A DNA stretch of 21,798 nucleotides from an uncultured Anaerotignum sp. (GCF_905212195.1 NZ_CAJMDQ010000040.1:1-21798); one strand, 5' to 3'. Positions 6,401 to 14,132 are shown, counted from the stretch's first letter. Notes: generated by a model not told the origin, from the sequence alone. Numbers and translations: made by a program.

Positions 6401-6913
6401 TCATAAATCCATGTTGATTGCATACTTGTCATCAATCCATATAATATTTGTTTGGTGCTTTTGGGCAAGGGCCAAAAATTTTGCGTTTTCTTCCAGCACA
6501 TGTTCCATGGTGCACCAATCATCATCTATACGTTTTTCCATGATATTTGCATATGTTTTGATGTCCTGAAAATGATTGCGGATATAGTTTTCGCTCATCA
6601 CAAGGCAGTAATATCGGATGTGGGGAAGATATTCCTCTGTAAAATCCTTTTTCCAGTCAAAGGGGATGTAGCTGCCTTCTATGATGAGATTTTGGCTGTT
6701 TTCAATGGCAGTTTTCGCCATTTCCCGCAGGATGGGCCACAAATAATCTGTCAGTTCCGCATCGTCCTCCGGCGTCAGATGGGTATAACCGCTGCGGATG
6801 AGTCCCATTTTCAAATGGTCTATGGAAAAATAGGGATATTGATACTGTGCAAGGAGTTTTTGTGCAAGGGCTGTTTTTCCAGTGTGAGAGGCTCCTGTGA
6901 TGAATACAATCAT
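6401..6913 (-). CDS. P-loop nucleotide kinase-like protein
   Basis: A 170-residue P-loop NTPase with a Walker A motif at the extreme N-terminus (GASHTGKT, residues 7-14). It is followed by FSIDHLKMGLIRSGYT, an acidic residue in the substrate-proximal loop, and by LIIEGSYIPFDW, which resembles the second strand of adenylate-kinase-like small-molecule kinases. Basic residues in the C-terminal half may form the lid. The size and motifs fit the AAA_33/zeta-toxin-like/shikimate-kinase superfamily. The phosphate acceptor cannot be predicted, and no antitoxin-like partner lies beside it. AAAGGGAAA precedes the ATG. A possible promoter on the minus strand has TTGAAC and TAAATT 17 bp apart, upstream around 6940-6980. 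Confidence 0.75.
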   Translation of the reverse strand: MIVFITGASHTGKTALAQKLLAQYQYPYFSIDHLKMGLIRSGYTHLTPEDDAELTDYLWPILREMAKTAIENSQNLIIEGSYIPFDWKKDFTEEYLPHIRYYCLVMSENYIRNHFQDIKTYANIMEKRIDDDWCTMEHVLEENAKFLALAQKHQTNIIWIDDKYAINMDL

Positions 6914-7000
6914 TTTTGCATTTCCCTTTCTGCAAATTTTTTATTTTAATTTATCATATATTTCCCCTTGGTTCAAATCCGCGGCAAAAGGGCACTTTTC

Positions 7001-7029
7001 TTGATTTTCTGCGGTTTTTGTGGTATATT
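7001..7029 (+). promoter_or_regulatory. argS promoter
   Basis: TTGATT (7001-7006) and TATATT (7024-7029) are 17 bp apart, about 80 bp upstream of the argS start codon. No T-box or other leader structure was recognised in the short leader. Confidence 0.6.
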
Positions 7030-7108
7030 ATAAAATAACATGCCTATGGGCAGAAATAGCCCGTTTGTGCGTAGATAGTCATTTAAACACCCATCGGAGG
7101 AATGTAAT

Positions 7109-8803
7109 ATGGATATGAAACTGGAAATCGCAAAAAGCCTGTCCGCAGCCTGCGGCGTGGCAGCGGAAGAAATCGCGGCAGCCATCGAAGTGCCTGCCAA
7201 TACAGACATGGGGGACTTTGCATACCCTTGCTTTAAACTGGCAAAGGTACTGCGCAAAGCGCCTCCCCTTATCGCACAGGAAATCGGTGAAAAACTGGAA
7301 AAACCCGATTTCATCGCTGATGTAAAAATCGTTGGCGCATATATCAACTTCTTTATGGACAAGCATTTCTATACCAAAAAGGTACTGGAAACTGTCCTGA
7401 CAGAAAAAGAAAACTACGGCAAAAGCGACATGGGCGCAGGTAAGACCATCGTTATCGACTATTCTTCTCCCAACATCGCAAAGCCTTTCCATGTAGGCCA
7501 CCTGCGTTCTACCGTTATCGGTAACGCGCTGTACCAGATTCACAGCCAGCTGGGCTACAAATGCGTAGGCGTGAACCATCTGGGCGACTGGGGCACACAG
7601 TTCGGTAAACTCATTGTTGCTTACAAAAAATGGGGCAGCAAAGAAGCTGTTGAAGAAAAAGGCATTCAGGAACTGATGCGCATTTATGTAAAATTCCATG
7701 ATGAAGCGGAAAAAGCACCTGAACTGGATGACGAAGCACGTCTGTGGTTCGTAAAAATGCAGGACGGCGACGAAGAAGCTCTGACACTGTGGAAATGGTT
7801 CTACGACATCAGTATCAAAGAATTTGAACGTGTTTACGATATGCTGGGCGTAAAATTCGACGCATACACCGGCGAAAGCTTCTACAACGACAAAATGGCA
7901 GCCGTTGTGGACGAACTGAAAGAAAAAGGCCTGCTGGAAGAAAGCGAAGGGGCAATGATTGTTAATCTGGAAGACAAGAACATGCCTCCTTGCCTGATTA
8001 TCCGTAAAGACGGCGGCACACTGTACGCAACCCGTGACATCACAGCTGCTCTGTACCGCAAGAAAACATATAACTTCGATAAATGTATCTACCTGACCGC
8101 TCTGGACCAGAACCTGCACTTTGCACAGTGGTTCGAAGTTATCCATAAAATGGGCTATGACTGGTACAAAGACCTGATTCATGTACCTTTCGGTCTGGTA
8201 AGTCTGGACAGCGGCAAACTTTCCACTCGTCACGGCAACGTGGTATTGATGGAAGACCTGCTTCATCAGGCAATTGCGGAAACAAAGAAAATCATCGAAG
8301 AAAAGAATCCTTCTCTGCCTGATAAAGAAGAAGTTGCGAAAAAAGTTGGTATCGGCGCCGTTATCTTCAACGACCTGTATAACACCCGTATCAAAGACGT
8401 TGTGTTCTCTTGGGAACGTATGCTGAACTTCGACGGCGAAACAGGCCCTTACGTACAGTATACTCATGCGCGTGCATGCAGCATCCTGAAAAAAGCGCCT
8501 GATTTCACAGCAGAAAACATCGATTTCAGCAAACTGGATGACGAAGCATCCCTGAATGTCTGCAAACTGCTGGAAGCATTCCCTTCCAAGATTGTAGACG
8601 CAGCGGCGAAACTGGAACCCTATGTACTGACAAGACATCTGGTTGCTATTTCTCAGGCGTTCAATAAGTTCTACCATGACAACCCCATCCTCAACAGCGA
8701 AGCGGAAGTGCGTCAGGCACGTCTGGCAGTGGTTGTGGCAGTGAAAACCGTTCTGGCAGCAGGTCTTGCGCTGCTGGGCATTGATGCTCCAGAACAGATG
8801 TAA
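7109..8803 (+). CDS. argS: Arginyl-tRNA synthetase
   Basis: A 564-residue class I aminoacyl-tRNA synthetase that attaches arginine to tRNA-Arg in an ATP-dependent, cytoplasmic reaction. Visible in order are the N-terminal tRNA D-loop-contacting domain (about 1-110), the HIGH-type motif in SSPNIAKPFHVGHLRS (HVGH at 128-131), HLGDWGTQFG (157-166), an LDQNLHF segment (332-338), the KMSKS equivalent KLSTR (370-374), and a DALR-type anticodon-binding domain to the end. The altered KMSKS is common in ArgRS. GGAGGA lies 8 bp upstream of the ATG. Codon use is strongly biased compared with the flanking genes, as expected for a highly expressed gene. The diacylglycerol kinase gene follows after 23 bp. 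Confidence 0.97.
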   Translation: MDMKLEIAKSLSAACGVAAEEIAAAIEVPANTDMGDFAYPCFKLAKVLRKAPPLIAQEIGEKLEKPDFIADVKIVGAYINFFMDKHFYTKKVLETVLTEKENYGKSDMGAGKTIVIDYSSPNIAKPFHVGHLRSTVIGNALYQIHSQLGYKCVGVNHLGDWGTQFGKLIVAYKKWGSKEAVEEKGIQELMRIYVKFHDEAEKAPELDDEARLWFVKMQDGDEEALTLWKWFYDISIKEFERVYDMLGVKFDAYTGESFYNDKMAAVVDELKEKGLLEESEGAMIVNLEDKNMPPCLIIRKDGGTLYATRDITAALYRKKTYNFDKCIYLTALDQNLHFAQWFEVIHKMGYDWYKDLIHVPFGLVSLDSGKLSTRHGNVVLMEDLLHQAIAETKKIIEEKNPSLPDKEEVAKKVGIGAVIFNDLYNTRIKDVVFSWERMLNFDGETGPYVQYTHARACSILKKAPDFTAENIDFSKLDDEASLNVCKLLEAFPSKIVDAAAKLEPYVLTRHLVAISQAFNKFYHDNPILNSEAEVRQARLAVVVAVKTVLAAGLALLGIDAPEQM

Positions 8804-8826
8804 GAAAAAAGGGGGCTGGGCGTTCT

Positions 8827-9798
8827 ATGAAAAAGGTGAAACTGTTTTATAACCCGTTTTCCGGCAACAAAACTTTCAAATTTGACTTGGATGTCTGCAT
8901 TGGTGTTTTCCAGTCCGCAGGCTATGAGGTGCATCCGTTCCGCACCATGCAGCCCGGGGACATTGAAACCCATGTGGCACAGATGGATAAAGATTATGAT
9001 ATTGTGGTGGCTTCCGGCGGCGACGGCACTGTGAATATCGTCCTCAACGCCCTGATGCACAACAATTTGAAGATTCCTCTGGGCATCATCCCTTCCGGCA
9101 CAGCCAATGACTTTGCCACTTATCTGGGACTGAAAACAGGGGATTCCGAAGGGGCGTGCCGTGTCATGACGGAAACTTCTCCCCGTAACGTGGATATCGG
9201 TCTGGTCAATGGGGAAACTTATTTCATCAATGTCTGCGCAGGGGGACTTTTGACCAATGTTTCCCAGACTGTAGACAAAGATGTGAAAAACGCTTTGGGA
9301 AATCTGTCTTATTATCTGAAAGGTATGGAACAGATTCCAAATTTCCACAAAATTCCCTTCCGTATCACCACATCTGATGAGGTGCTGGAAGAAGATTTGT
9401 ATCTGTATATGATTATGAATAGCGCCGGCACCGGCAGTTTTACAAAGCTGTCACCGGAAGCATCCATTTCAGACGGCAAATTTGAATTCATTGGCATTCG
9501 GGCAAAATCCATACTGGAAATCCCTTCTGTGTTCCTGAAGATGCTCACAGGGGAACACATCAAAGATGAAAAGTCCATTCTGTATCGTCGGGACCATTAT
9601 TTCAAGATTGAATGTCTGGACCCGGATTTTCAGATCATGGAATCCACAGTGGATGGAGAAATGGGACCCAAGATGCCTTTCACATTGGAGGTACTGCCCA
9701 AGGCTTACCCCATTTTTGGCAATTTTGAGAAAAAGAAACATGTTTCACGTGAAACACCATTGGCAAAGCTCAACGCTGTGGTGAAAAACGGCAAATAA
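8827..9798 (+). CDS. Diacylglycerol kinase-type lipid kinase (YegS/DgkB family)
   Basis: A 323-residue lipid kinase that probably phosphorylates diacylglycerol, or a related lipid, with ATP at the membrane and so feeds phosphatidate back to phospholipid synthesis. Diagnostic motifs are NPFSGN (9-14), the nucleotide-binding SGGDGTVN (63-70), PSGTANDFA (89-97) and the catalytic DGE at 276-278 within STVDGEMGP. Length and order match the family. The SD is weak: a G-run ends about 11 bp before the ATG. The gene follows argS closely and is probably read through from it. The C-terminal codons for HVSRET overlap a perfect parS site (9741-9756), so this part of the protein is constrained by a DNA signal. 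Confidence 0.93.
   Translation: MKKVKLFYNPFSGNKTFKFDLDVCIGVFQSAGYEVHPFRTMQPGDIETHVAQMDKDYDIVVASGGDGTVNIVLNALMHNNLKIPLGIIPSGTANDFATYLGLKTGDSEGACRVMTETSPRNVDIGLVNGETYFINVCAGGLLTNVSQTVDKDVKNALGNLSYYLKGMEQIPNFHKIPFRITTSDEVLEEDLYLYMIMNSAGTGSFTKLSPEASISDGKFEFIGIRAKSILEIPSVFLKMLTGEHIKDEKSILYRRDHYFKIECLDPDFQIMESTVDGEMGPKMPFTLEVLPKAYPIFGNFEKKKHVSRETPLAKLNAVVKNGK
9741..9756 (+). promoter_or_regulatory. parS site 1 (inside the lipid kinase gene)
   Basis: tgtttcacgtgaaaca is a perfect palindrome and fits the ParB/Spo0J consensus TGTTNCACGTGAAACA. It lies in the 3' coding end of the lipid kinase gene. Confidence 0.95.
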
Positions 9799-9805
9799 TA
9801 GCATG

Positions 9806-9840
9806 TCGTCAAAACCTCATTTCATGCAAGGTTTTGACGA
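9806..9840. repeat. Inverted repeat after the lipid kinase gene
   Basis: Twelve-base arms (9806-9817 and 9829-9840) are perfectly complementary around an 11-nt loop. No T tract follows on the plus strand, so it is not a canonical terminator; a real terminator follows 16 bp later. It could stabilise the 3' end of the mRNA. Confidence 0.65.
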
Positions 9841-9855
9841 ATAGACAGAAGTGCA

Positions 9856-9890
9856 AGCCAGAAATTCTTTCGGGAGTTTCTGGCTTTTTT
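9856..9890 (+). terminator. Terminator of argS/lipid kinase transcription
   Basis: The nine-base arms agccagaaa (9856-9864) and tttctggct (9877-9885) are followed by a T tract. It lies between parS sites 1 and 2. Confidence 0.82.
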
Positions 9891-9897
9891 ATGTTTA

Positions 9898-9913
9898 TGT
9901 TTCACGTGAAACA
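9898..9913 (+). promoter_or_regulatory. parS site 2
   Basis: A second exact copy of the 16-bp parS palindrome, in the intergenic region upstream of soj. Confidence 0.95.
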
Positions 9914-9937
9914 CCCATAGGGCTTGTTTGACCCCCA

Positions 9938-9953
9938 TGTTTCACGTGAAACA
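9938..9953 (+). promoter_or_regulatory. parS site 3
   Basis: A third exact copy, 40 bp after site 2. The palindrome extends by one base on each side (9937-9954). It is about 75 bp upstream of the soj -35 region, so Spo0J spreading from here could affect soj-spo0J transcription. Confidence 0.95.
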
Positions 9954-10027
9954 TAAATTCACCGTCAAAATTGCCGAAGATTGCCCATTTTTCAAAAGAA
10001 ATGTTTTTTCACAACCCGCCATTTTTC

Positions 10028-10056
10028 TTTTCACCATAAAAAAATTGTGCTATAAT
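10028..10056 (+). promoter_or_regulatory. soj-spo0J operon promoter
   Basis: TTTTCA (10028-10033) is followed after 17 bp by a consensus TATAAT (10051-10056) with a TG extended -10. It lies about 40 bp upstream of the soj start and is the only good promoter in front of the operon. Confidence 0.7.
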
Positions 10057-10094
10057 ACCCCATAGAAGATCGACAGAAAGGCGGGAAAACCACA

Positions 10095-10868
10095 ATGGGA
10101 AAAGTCAGAGTTATTGCAATTACCAACCAGAAAGGCGGTGTGGGAAAGACAACCACTGCCATCAATCTGTCTGCCTGCCTTGCTGCTGCGGGCAAAAAAG
10201 TGCTGACCATCGACGCGGATCAGCAGGGCAACACCACCAGCGGTTTGGGACTGGACAAAAACGGTGTGCCCTTGACCATTTATGATGTATTTCTGGAACA
10301 GGCCACCATTGCCGAAGTAAAACAGCCCACATGTGTAGAGGGCTTGGAAGTGCTTCCGGCAAATATCAGCCTGACAGGAGCGGAAATCGAACTCATCGGC
10401 AAAGACGACAGAGAGTATATTTTAAAGGAAGCTTTGGACAAAGTGAAAGACGATTACGATTTCGTCATTATCGACTGTCCGCCTTCTTTGAACCTCATCA
10501 CCATCAACGCACTGACAGCGGCAGATACGGTGCTGGTTCCCATCCAGTGTGAATATTTTGCGTTGGAAGGTCTGGAACAGCTCCTCCACGCGGTAAATCT
10601 GGTGCGGAAACGTCTGAACCGTCATTTGGAAATCGAAGGCATTGTCTTCACCATGTATGATGCCCGCACAAATCTTTCTTTGCAGGTGGTGGAAGAAGTC
10701 AAACGGAGTCTGGGTGAAAATGTTTATCGCAGCATCATTCCCCGTAATGTCCGTTTGGGCGAAGCCCCCAGCCATGGTCTGCCCATTCATCTCTACGACC
10801 CCAAATCCAAAGGGGCAGAAAGCTATGGTCTGCTGGCAGAAGAAGTCATGGAAAAGGAGTGGGACTAA
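10095..10868 (+). CDS. soj: Chromosome partitioning ATPase Soj/ParA
   Basis: A 257-residue ParA-type deviant Walker ATPase. The Walker A motif KGGVGKTT (residues 13-20) has the signature lysine, and IIDCPPSL (125-132) is the Walker B region. DADQQGN (40-46) and the ending EAPSHGLPIHLYDPKSKGAE are typical of Soj. In ATP-bound form Soj dimers bind DNA nonspecifically, segregate parS-bound ParB and, in B. subtilis, also control DnaA and so replication initiation. The start ATG is preceded by a modest SD. The stop codon abuts the spo0J start directly, so translation of the two is coupled. Three parS sites and a promoter lie upstream. Confidence 0.96.
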   Translation: MGKVRVIAITNQKGGVGKTTTAINLSACLAAAGKKVLTIDADQQGNTTSGLGLDKNGVPLTIYDVFLEQATIAEVKQPTCVEGLEVLPANISLTGAEIELIGKDDREYILKEALDKVKDDYDFVIIDCPPSLNLITINALTAADTVLVPIQCEYFALEGLEQLLHAVNLVRKRLNRHLEIEGIVFTMYDARTNLSLQVVEEVKRSLGENVYRSIIPRNVRLGEAPSHGLPIHLYDPKSKGAESYGLLAEEVMEKEWD

Positions 10869-11762
10869 ATGGCGACGAAAAAGGGACTGGGTGCCAAGGG
10901 ACTTGGCATTGAAGCCTTGATCCATAATAAAATGGAAGATTTCGAAAGCGACGGCGGCGGTGTGCTGGAACTGGATTTGAATAAAATCGAACCCAACCGC
11001 AAACAGCCCCGAAAGCATTTCGATGAAACAGCTTTGGAAGAACTGGCAACTTCTTTGAAAAACTACGGCATGATTCAGCCTGTGGTGGTCAAGAAAAATA
11101 AAGAGGGCTATTACGAACTCATTGCTGGAGAACGTCGTTGGCGTGCGGCAAAAATTGCAGGTCTGACCAAAATCCCTGCCATCATCAAAAAATGGGAAGA
11201 AGGGGAAGCCTTTGAGGCGGCTCTGGTGGAAAACCTCCAGCGTGAAGACCTGAACCCCATGGAAGAAGCCCAGAGTTATCAGCGTTTGCAGGAAGAATTT
11301 GGTTTAAGTCAGGAACAGATTGCCGATAAAGTGGGCAAGAGCCGTCCTGCCGTTGCCAATGCTCTGCGTCTGCTGCAATTGGACGAACGTGTCCGCAATT
11401 TTGTGGTGGAAAATAAGCTCACCGCCGGACATGCTCGTGCGCTGCTGCCTCTCACCGATGGGGAAGCCCAGTTTGAAGTGGCGGAACACATCATCGAGGA
11501 AGGCTTGAGCGTCCGTGCCGTGGAAGCCATGGTAAAAACGATGCTGGAAACAGCAGAAACACCTGCGGCGGAAGAAGAAGCGCCCAAAAAGATACAAAGC
11601 CCTGTCCTGCGTCAGATTGAGGACGAATTGAAGGGAATTTTTGCCACAAAGGTAAAAGTCACCCAGAAGAAAAATAAGGGCAAAATAGAAATTGAGTATT
11701 ATTCCGACGAAGACTTGGATCGTCTGTTGGTACTGATGAAGAAACTGGAAACAGAAAGGTAA
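10869..11762 (+). CDS. spo0J: Chromosome partitioning protein Spo0J/ParB
   Basis: A 297-residue ParB. The N-terminus has the short basic KGLGAKGLG segment (5-13), which in ParB proteins contacts and stimulates Soj. The CTPase core follows with GERRWRAA (87-94) and ENLQRED (121-127), then the helix-turn-helix (about 145-170) that reads parS, an acidic linker and a C-terminal dimerisation domain ending in a basic KVKVTQKKNKGK segment and EIEYYSDEDLDRL. Spo0J loads at parS, slides as a CTP clamp and recruits SMC. An AAGGAG SD lies within the end of soj. Its own binding sites are upstream at 9741, 9898 and 9938. It is clearly distinct from the Noc-type paralogue at 587. Confidence 0.96.
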   Translation: MATKKGLGAKGLGIEALIHNKMEDFESDGGGVLELDLNKIEPNRKQPRKHFDETALEELATSLKNYGMIQPVVVKKNKEGYYELIAGERRWRAAKIAGLTKIPAIIKKWEEGEAFEAALVENLQREDLNPMEEAQSYQRLQEEFGLSQEQIADKVGKSRPAVANALRLLQLDERVRNFVVENKLTAGHARALLPLTDGEAQFEVAEHIIEEGLSVRAVEAMVKTMLETAETPAAEEEAPKKIQSPVLRQIEDELKGIFATKVKVTQKKNKGKIEIEYYSDEDLDRLLVLMKKLETER

Positions 11763-11771
11763 TGAGGCAAG

Positions 11772-12617
11772 ATGACAGCACTGACAGCATTGGCGCAGAA
11801 ATACGCGCTGCTTTTGTTTGGACTGCTGGGGCTTGCGGTGGTGATTCTGTTCATTCTGTGTATCATCCTGTTTGTGAAAATCAATCGGGAGAAAAAACGG
11901 TATGACATTTTTATGGGAACCAGCCGCCGACCACCCCATAACTTGGAAATGAAAATTCAGGAATATTTCGATACTGCAAAAGGCATCGAAGAAAAATACG
12001 ATAAACTGCTGGATATGGTAACGGATATGGATAAAACTGATAAATCCAAAATCCAGAAAGTAGGGCTCATCCGTTATAACCCCTTCGAAGAAATGGGCGG
12101 CAATCTTTGCTTCGCTCTGGCACTGCTGGATGGGGAAGATAACGGCGTTGTCCTCAACGGTATCCATAGCCGTACGGGTTCCTTTACCTATGCGAAACCC
12201 ATTGAAATGGGTGTCAGCATTTATATGCTGTCCGATGAGGAAAAACAGGCCGTAAAAATGGCACAGGAACAGTCCTATAAACCGGAACATGAAAAAGTGG
12301 TGAAGGTGAAATTCAAACCCTTCTTCAAACGCCGCTATGCACCTATGGATGACCAGCTTACACTGGAACAGGTGGAAACACCCAAGGAAAAAATCCAGTC
12401 CATTGGCGATGTAACTTCGGCAGAACAGGAACAGATTCAACAGGAAGAAACATTGGCAGGACAGATTGCTGCCGCTGAAGATTTCTCTCCTGAGGATGCC
12501 GAAAAAATGCTGGCTGAAATCCAGCAGGAAACTTTGGACTTCTTTGAAGACGATGAACCAGAAGAAATGGACGATTTCGAAGAATCCGAAGAAAAAGAAA
12601 AACATCAGGCAGAATGA
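11772..12617 (+). CDS. DUF4446 membrane protein with long acidic C-terminal tail
   Basis: A 281-residue protein commonly found after spo0J in Clostridia. It has one N-terminal transmembrane helix (about 13-37, LLLFGLLGLAVVILFILCIILF), a predicted coiled-coil segment (IEEKYDKLLDMVTDMDKTDK), and the conserved DUF4446 core with KVGLIRYNPFEEMGG and a later SRTGSFTYAKPI. A basic stretch (KVKFKPFFKRR) then leads to a tail of about 90 residues that is very rich in Glu and Gln and ends in EESEEKEKHQAE. Family members I know are roughly 160-180 residues, so the tail is an extension. The function is unknown; location and coupling with soj-spo0J suggest a link to the segregation complex at the membrane. 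A terminator follows at once. Confidence 0.88.
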   Translation: MTALTALAQKYALLLFGLLGLAVVILFILCIILFVKINREKKRYDIFMGTSRRPPHNLEMKIQEYFDTAKGIEEKYDKLLDMVTDMDKTDKSKIQKVGLIRYNPFEEMGGNLCFALALLDGEDNGVVLNGIHSRTGSFTYAKPIEMGVSIYMLSDEEKQAVKMAQEQSYKPEHEKVVKVKFKPFFKRRYAPMDDQLTLEQVETPKEKIQSIGDVTSAEQEQIQQEETLAGQIAAAEDFSPEDAEKMLAEIQQETLDFFEDDEPEEMDDFEESEEKEKHQAE

Positions 12618-12622
12618 GATTT

Positions 12623-12649
12623 GCCGTGGGAAACCACGGCATTTTTTAT
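12623..12649 (+). terminator. Terminator of the soj-spo0J-DUF4446 operon
   Basis: The seven-base stem gccgtgg/ccacggc (12623-12629, 12634-12640) has a GAAA tetraloop and is followed by a T-rich tail. It begins 5 bp after the DUF4446 stop codon. Confidence 0.88.
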
Positions 12650-12655
12650 CAGACC

Positions 12656-12734
12656 TGTGTATAACTCTGTGGAAATGTGTATAAAATCAGCAAAAATCTG
12701 TGGATAAACCTGTGTATACAAAAAGTTATCCACA
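12656..12734. promoter_or_regulatory. DnaA-box cluster
   Basis: Two perfect DnaA boxes are present: TGTGGATAA (12699-12707, minus orientation) and TTATCCACA (12726-12734, plus orientation). TGTGTATAA, one mismatch from the box, occurs at 12656-12664 and 12676-12684. Weaker two-mismatch copies lie at 12668-12676 and 12711-12719. Six box-like 9-mers in 79 bp, mostly in the same orientation, are far above chance. No long AT-rich unwinding tract and no dnaA gene adjoin it. It may be a DnaA-titrating/regulatory cluster, a DnaA-controlled promoter for the HAD gene, or part of a split origin. Confidence 0.8.
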
Positions 12735-12807
12735 GATTGTGTGACAAACGAAACAATAACAAAAGATTATGTCAACATACGAATGGAAAGAAAGAGAGGT
12801 GTTTCCC

Positions 12808-13620
12808 ATGGCTTATCGCATGGTTTTCTCCGATATGGACGGCACACTTTTGAAAAGCGCGTCAGAACTTTCGGAAAAAAATATAGAAATGGTTGGAAAA
12901 GCAGTGGATCAGGGTGTGGAATTTGTCATCTGCACTGGCCGCGGCGTTTATGGCGTGGAACGGTTTCTGGAAAAACTGCATCTCTTGGGTCGTCCAGGTT
13001 ATGTCATCTGCCAGAACGGCGCCGCTGTGTATAACTTGGAGAATATGGAAATGGTGCTGAAACATTCCTTTTCTTCTGACGACCTGCGCCCTGTGGTGGA
13101 AGCAGCAAGAGCAGAAGGGGTGGAAGTCTATCTCTATGACGACCGTACCTTTTTGGCAGAAAAAGTGACCCCGCAGGTAGAAGCATATTGCCGTGTCATG
13201 CATGCAGATATGCGGATTCTGCCCGATGGATTGGAATATGAAGGATATTTCACCAAATGCCTTCTCAGTGGTTCTTATGAACAGCTGGATGCGGTGCGGA
13301 AAAAAGTGGAACCCATCATTGCGGGAAAACTGAATCATTTCTTCTCCGGCCCGCAGTATCTGGAATTTGTAAAAACCGGTGTCAGCAAGGGCAGAGCTTT
13401 GCAGGAAACAGCGGAAAAAGCCGGTGTACCTCTGGCGGAAGTCATTGCCATTGGGGACAGTGAAAATGACTTGTCCATGATTCAGGCAGCAGGTCTGGGA
13501 ATTGCTGTGGCAAATGCTCAGGAACACGTGAAGGCAGCAGCAGATTATGTGACAGAAACCACCTGCGAACAGGATGCTGTGGCAGATGTGCTCCAGCGGT
13601 TTGTGTTGGGCGAACAATAA
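12808..13620 (+). CDS. HAD superfamily Cof-type phosphatase
   Basis: A 270-residue HAD hydrolase of subclass IIB (Cof-like), which dephosphorylates small phosphorylated metabolites such as sugar or cofactor phosphates. Motif I is DMDGT (9-13) with the nucleophilic Asp9, motif II is the ICTGR segment, and motif IV is GDSENDLSM (216-224). The cap domain lies between them. The ATG at 12808 is chosen because GAGAGGTG lies just upstream; an in-frame ATG at 12769 has no comparable ribosome binding site. The specific substrate is not predictable. The upstream region is the DnaA-box cluster, so DnaA could influence its expression. A hairpin follows the stop codon. Confidence 0.9.
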   Translation: MAYRMVFSDMDGTLLKSASELSEKNIEMVGKAVDQGVEFVICTGRGVYGVERFLEKLHLLGRPGYVICQNGAAVYNLENMEMVLKHSFSSDDLRPVVEAARAEGVEVYLYDDRTFLAEKVTPQVEAYCRVMHADMRILPDGLEYEGYFTKCLLSGSYEQLDAVRKKVEPIIAGKLNHFFSGPQYLEFVKTGVSKGRALQETAEKAGVPLAEVIAIGDSENDLSMIQAAGLGIAVANAQEHVKAAADYVTETTCEQDAVADVLQRFVLGEQ

Positions 13621-13665
13621 GAAAAAGGACAGAATGAGGAGCATCTTCATCAGAAAATAAAGTAA

Positions 13666-13698
13666 GCTGAAATCCTTATGATATAAAAGGATTTCAGC
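13666..13698 (+). terminator. Hairpin/terminator after the HAD gene
   Basis: Twelve-base arms (13666-13677 and 13687-13698) are perfectly complementary. The tail is only moderately T-rich. The arm sequence nearly repeats that of the hairpin at 4274-4306. Confidence 0.6.
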
Positions 13699-13776
13699 CT
13701 GTTTCTTCAGAATTTTATTTGATGTGGAGTTTCCTTGCTGTCCTTTTTTCATTGGTCATATTTGGAGGTGTTTGGC

Positions 13777-14115
13777 ATGATAGCAGTGGTTTGTATATTG
13801 ATATTGGCAGTGCTGTTTTTCATCATCAGTGGCTTTTTGTACGGTGGAAAGGGCAGTTGGCTCATTGCGGGATTTGGTACATCTTCCAAGGAAGAACGGG
13901 CAAAATATGATGAAAAGAAAGTGTGCCGGGCAATGGGTGTTTTCTGTACCATCTGCGGCGTGATGCTTTGTCTGCTGGCGTATCTGTGCAGTCAGGTGGA
14001 ACAGGGGCAAATGGCGGAAAAACAGCTCCTGCCTTTTGGCATAGTCTTCCTTGTGGTACTCTTAGCAGCACTGTCAGTCGTTGACTGCTATATCCGTAAG
14101 GCAGGACGGAAATAA
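13777..14115 (+). CDS. DUF3784 family integral membrane protein
   Basis: A 112-residue protein with three hydrophobic segments: an N-terminal helix (IAVVCILILAVLFFIISGFL), a middle one (GVFCTICGVMLCLLAYL) and a C-terminal one (GIVFLVVLLAALSVVD). Between the first two lies the conserved cytoplasmic stretch LIAGFGTSSKEERAKYD, characteristic of DUF3784 small membrane proteins of Firmicutes. The function is unknown. The ATG at 13777 has GGAGGTG 6 bp upstream, while the longer open frame from 13735 has no ribosome binding site. The gene stands alone and converges with a candidate small RNA on the opposite strand. Confidence 0.82.
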   Translation: MIAVVCILILAVLFFIISGFLYGGKGSWLIAGFGTSSKEERAKYDEKKVCRAMGVFCTICGVMLCLLAYLCSQVEQGQMAEKQLLPFGIVFLVVLLAALSVVDCYIRKAGRK

Positions 14116-14132
14116 CCCTGTTTTTTGGGCAT

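Noticed and set aside
6401..6913. Zeta-type toxin of a toxin-antitoxin pair
   Set aside because: The P-loop fits, but no adjacent antitoxin-like small gene is present; a small-molecule kinase is equally likely.
7079..8677. Long open frame (532 codons) antisense to argS
   Set aside because: Phe/Cys-rich translation without family motifs; it is a by-product of the strong codon bias of argS. The same applies to the frame antisense to serS at 14684-15826.
11304..12605. Long minus-strand open frame (433 codons) over spo0J and DUF4446
   Set aside because: It is a Phe-rich low-complexity shadow of Glu/Lys-rich codons on the plus strand, with no ribosome binding site.
12656..12734. The DnaA-box cluster as the complete oriC
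   Set aside because: No adjacent dnaA/dnaN and no long AT-rich unwinding tract are seen, so only a DnaA-binding cluster is claimed.
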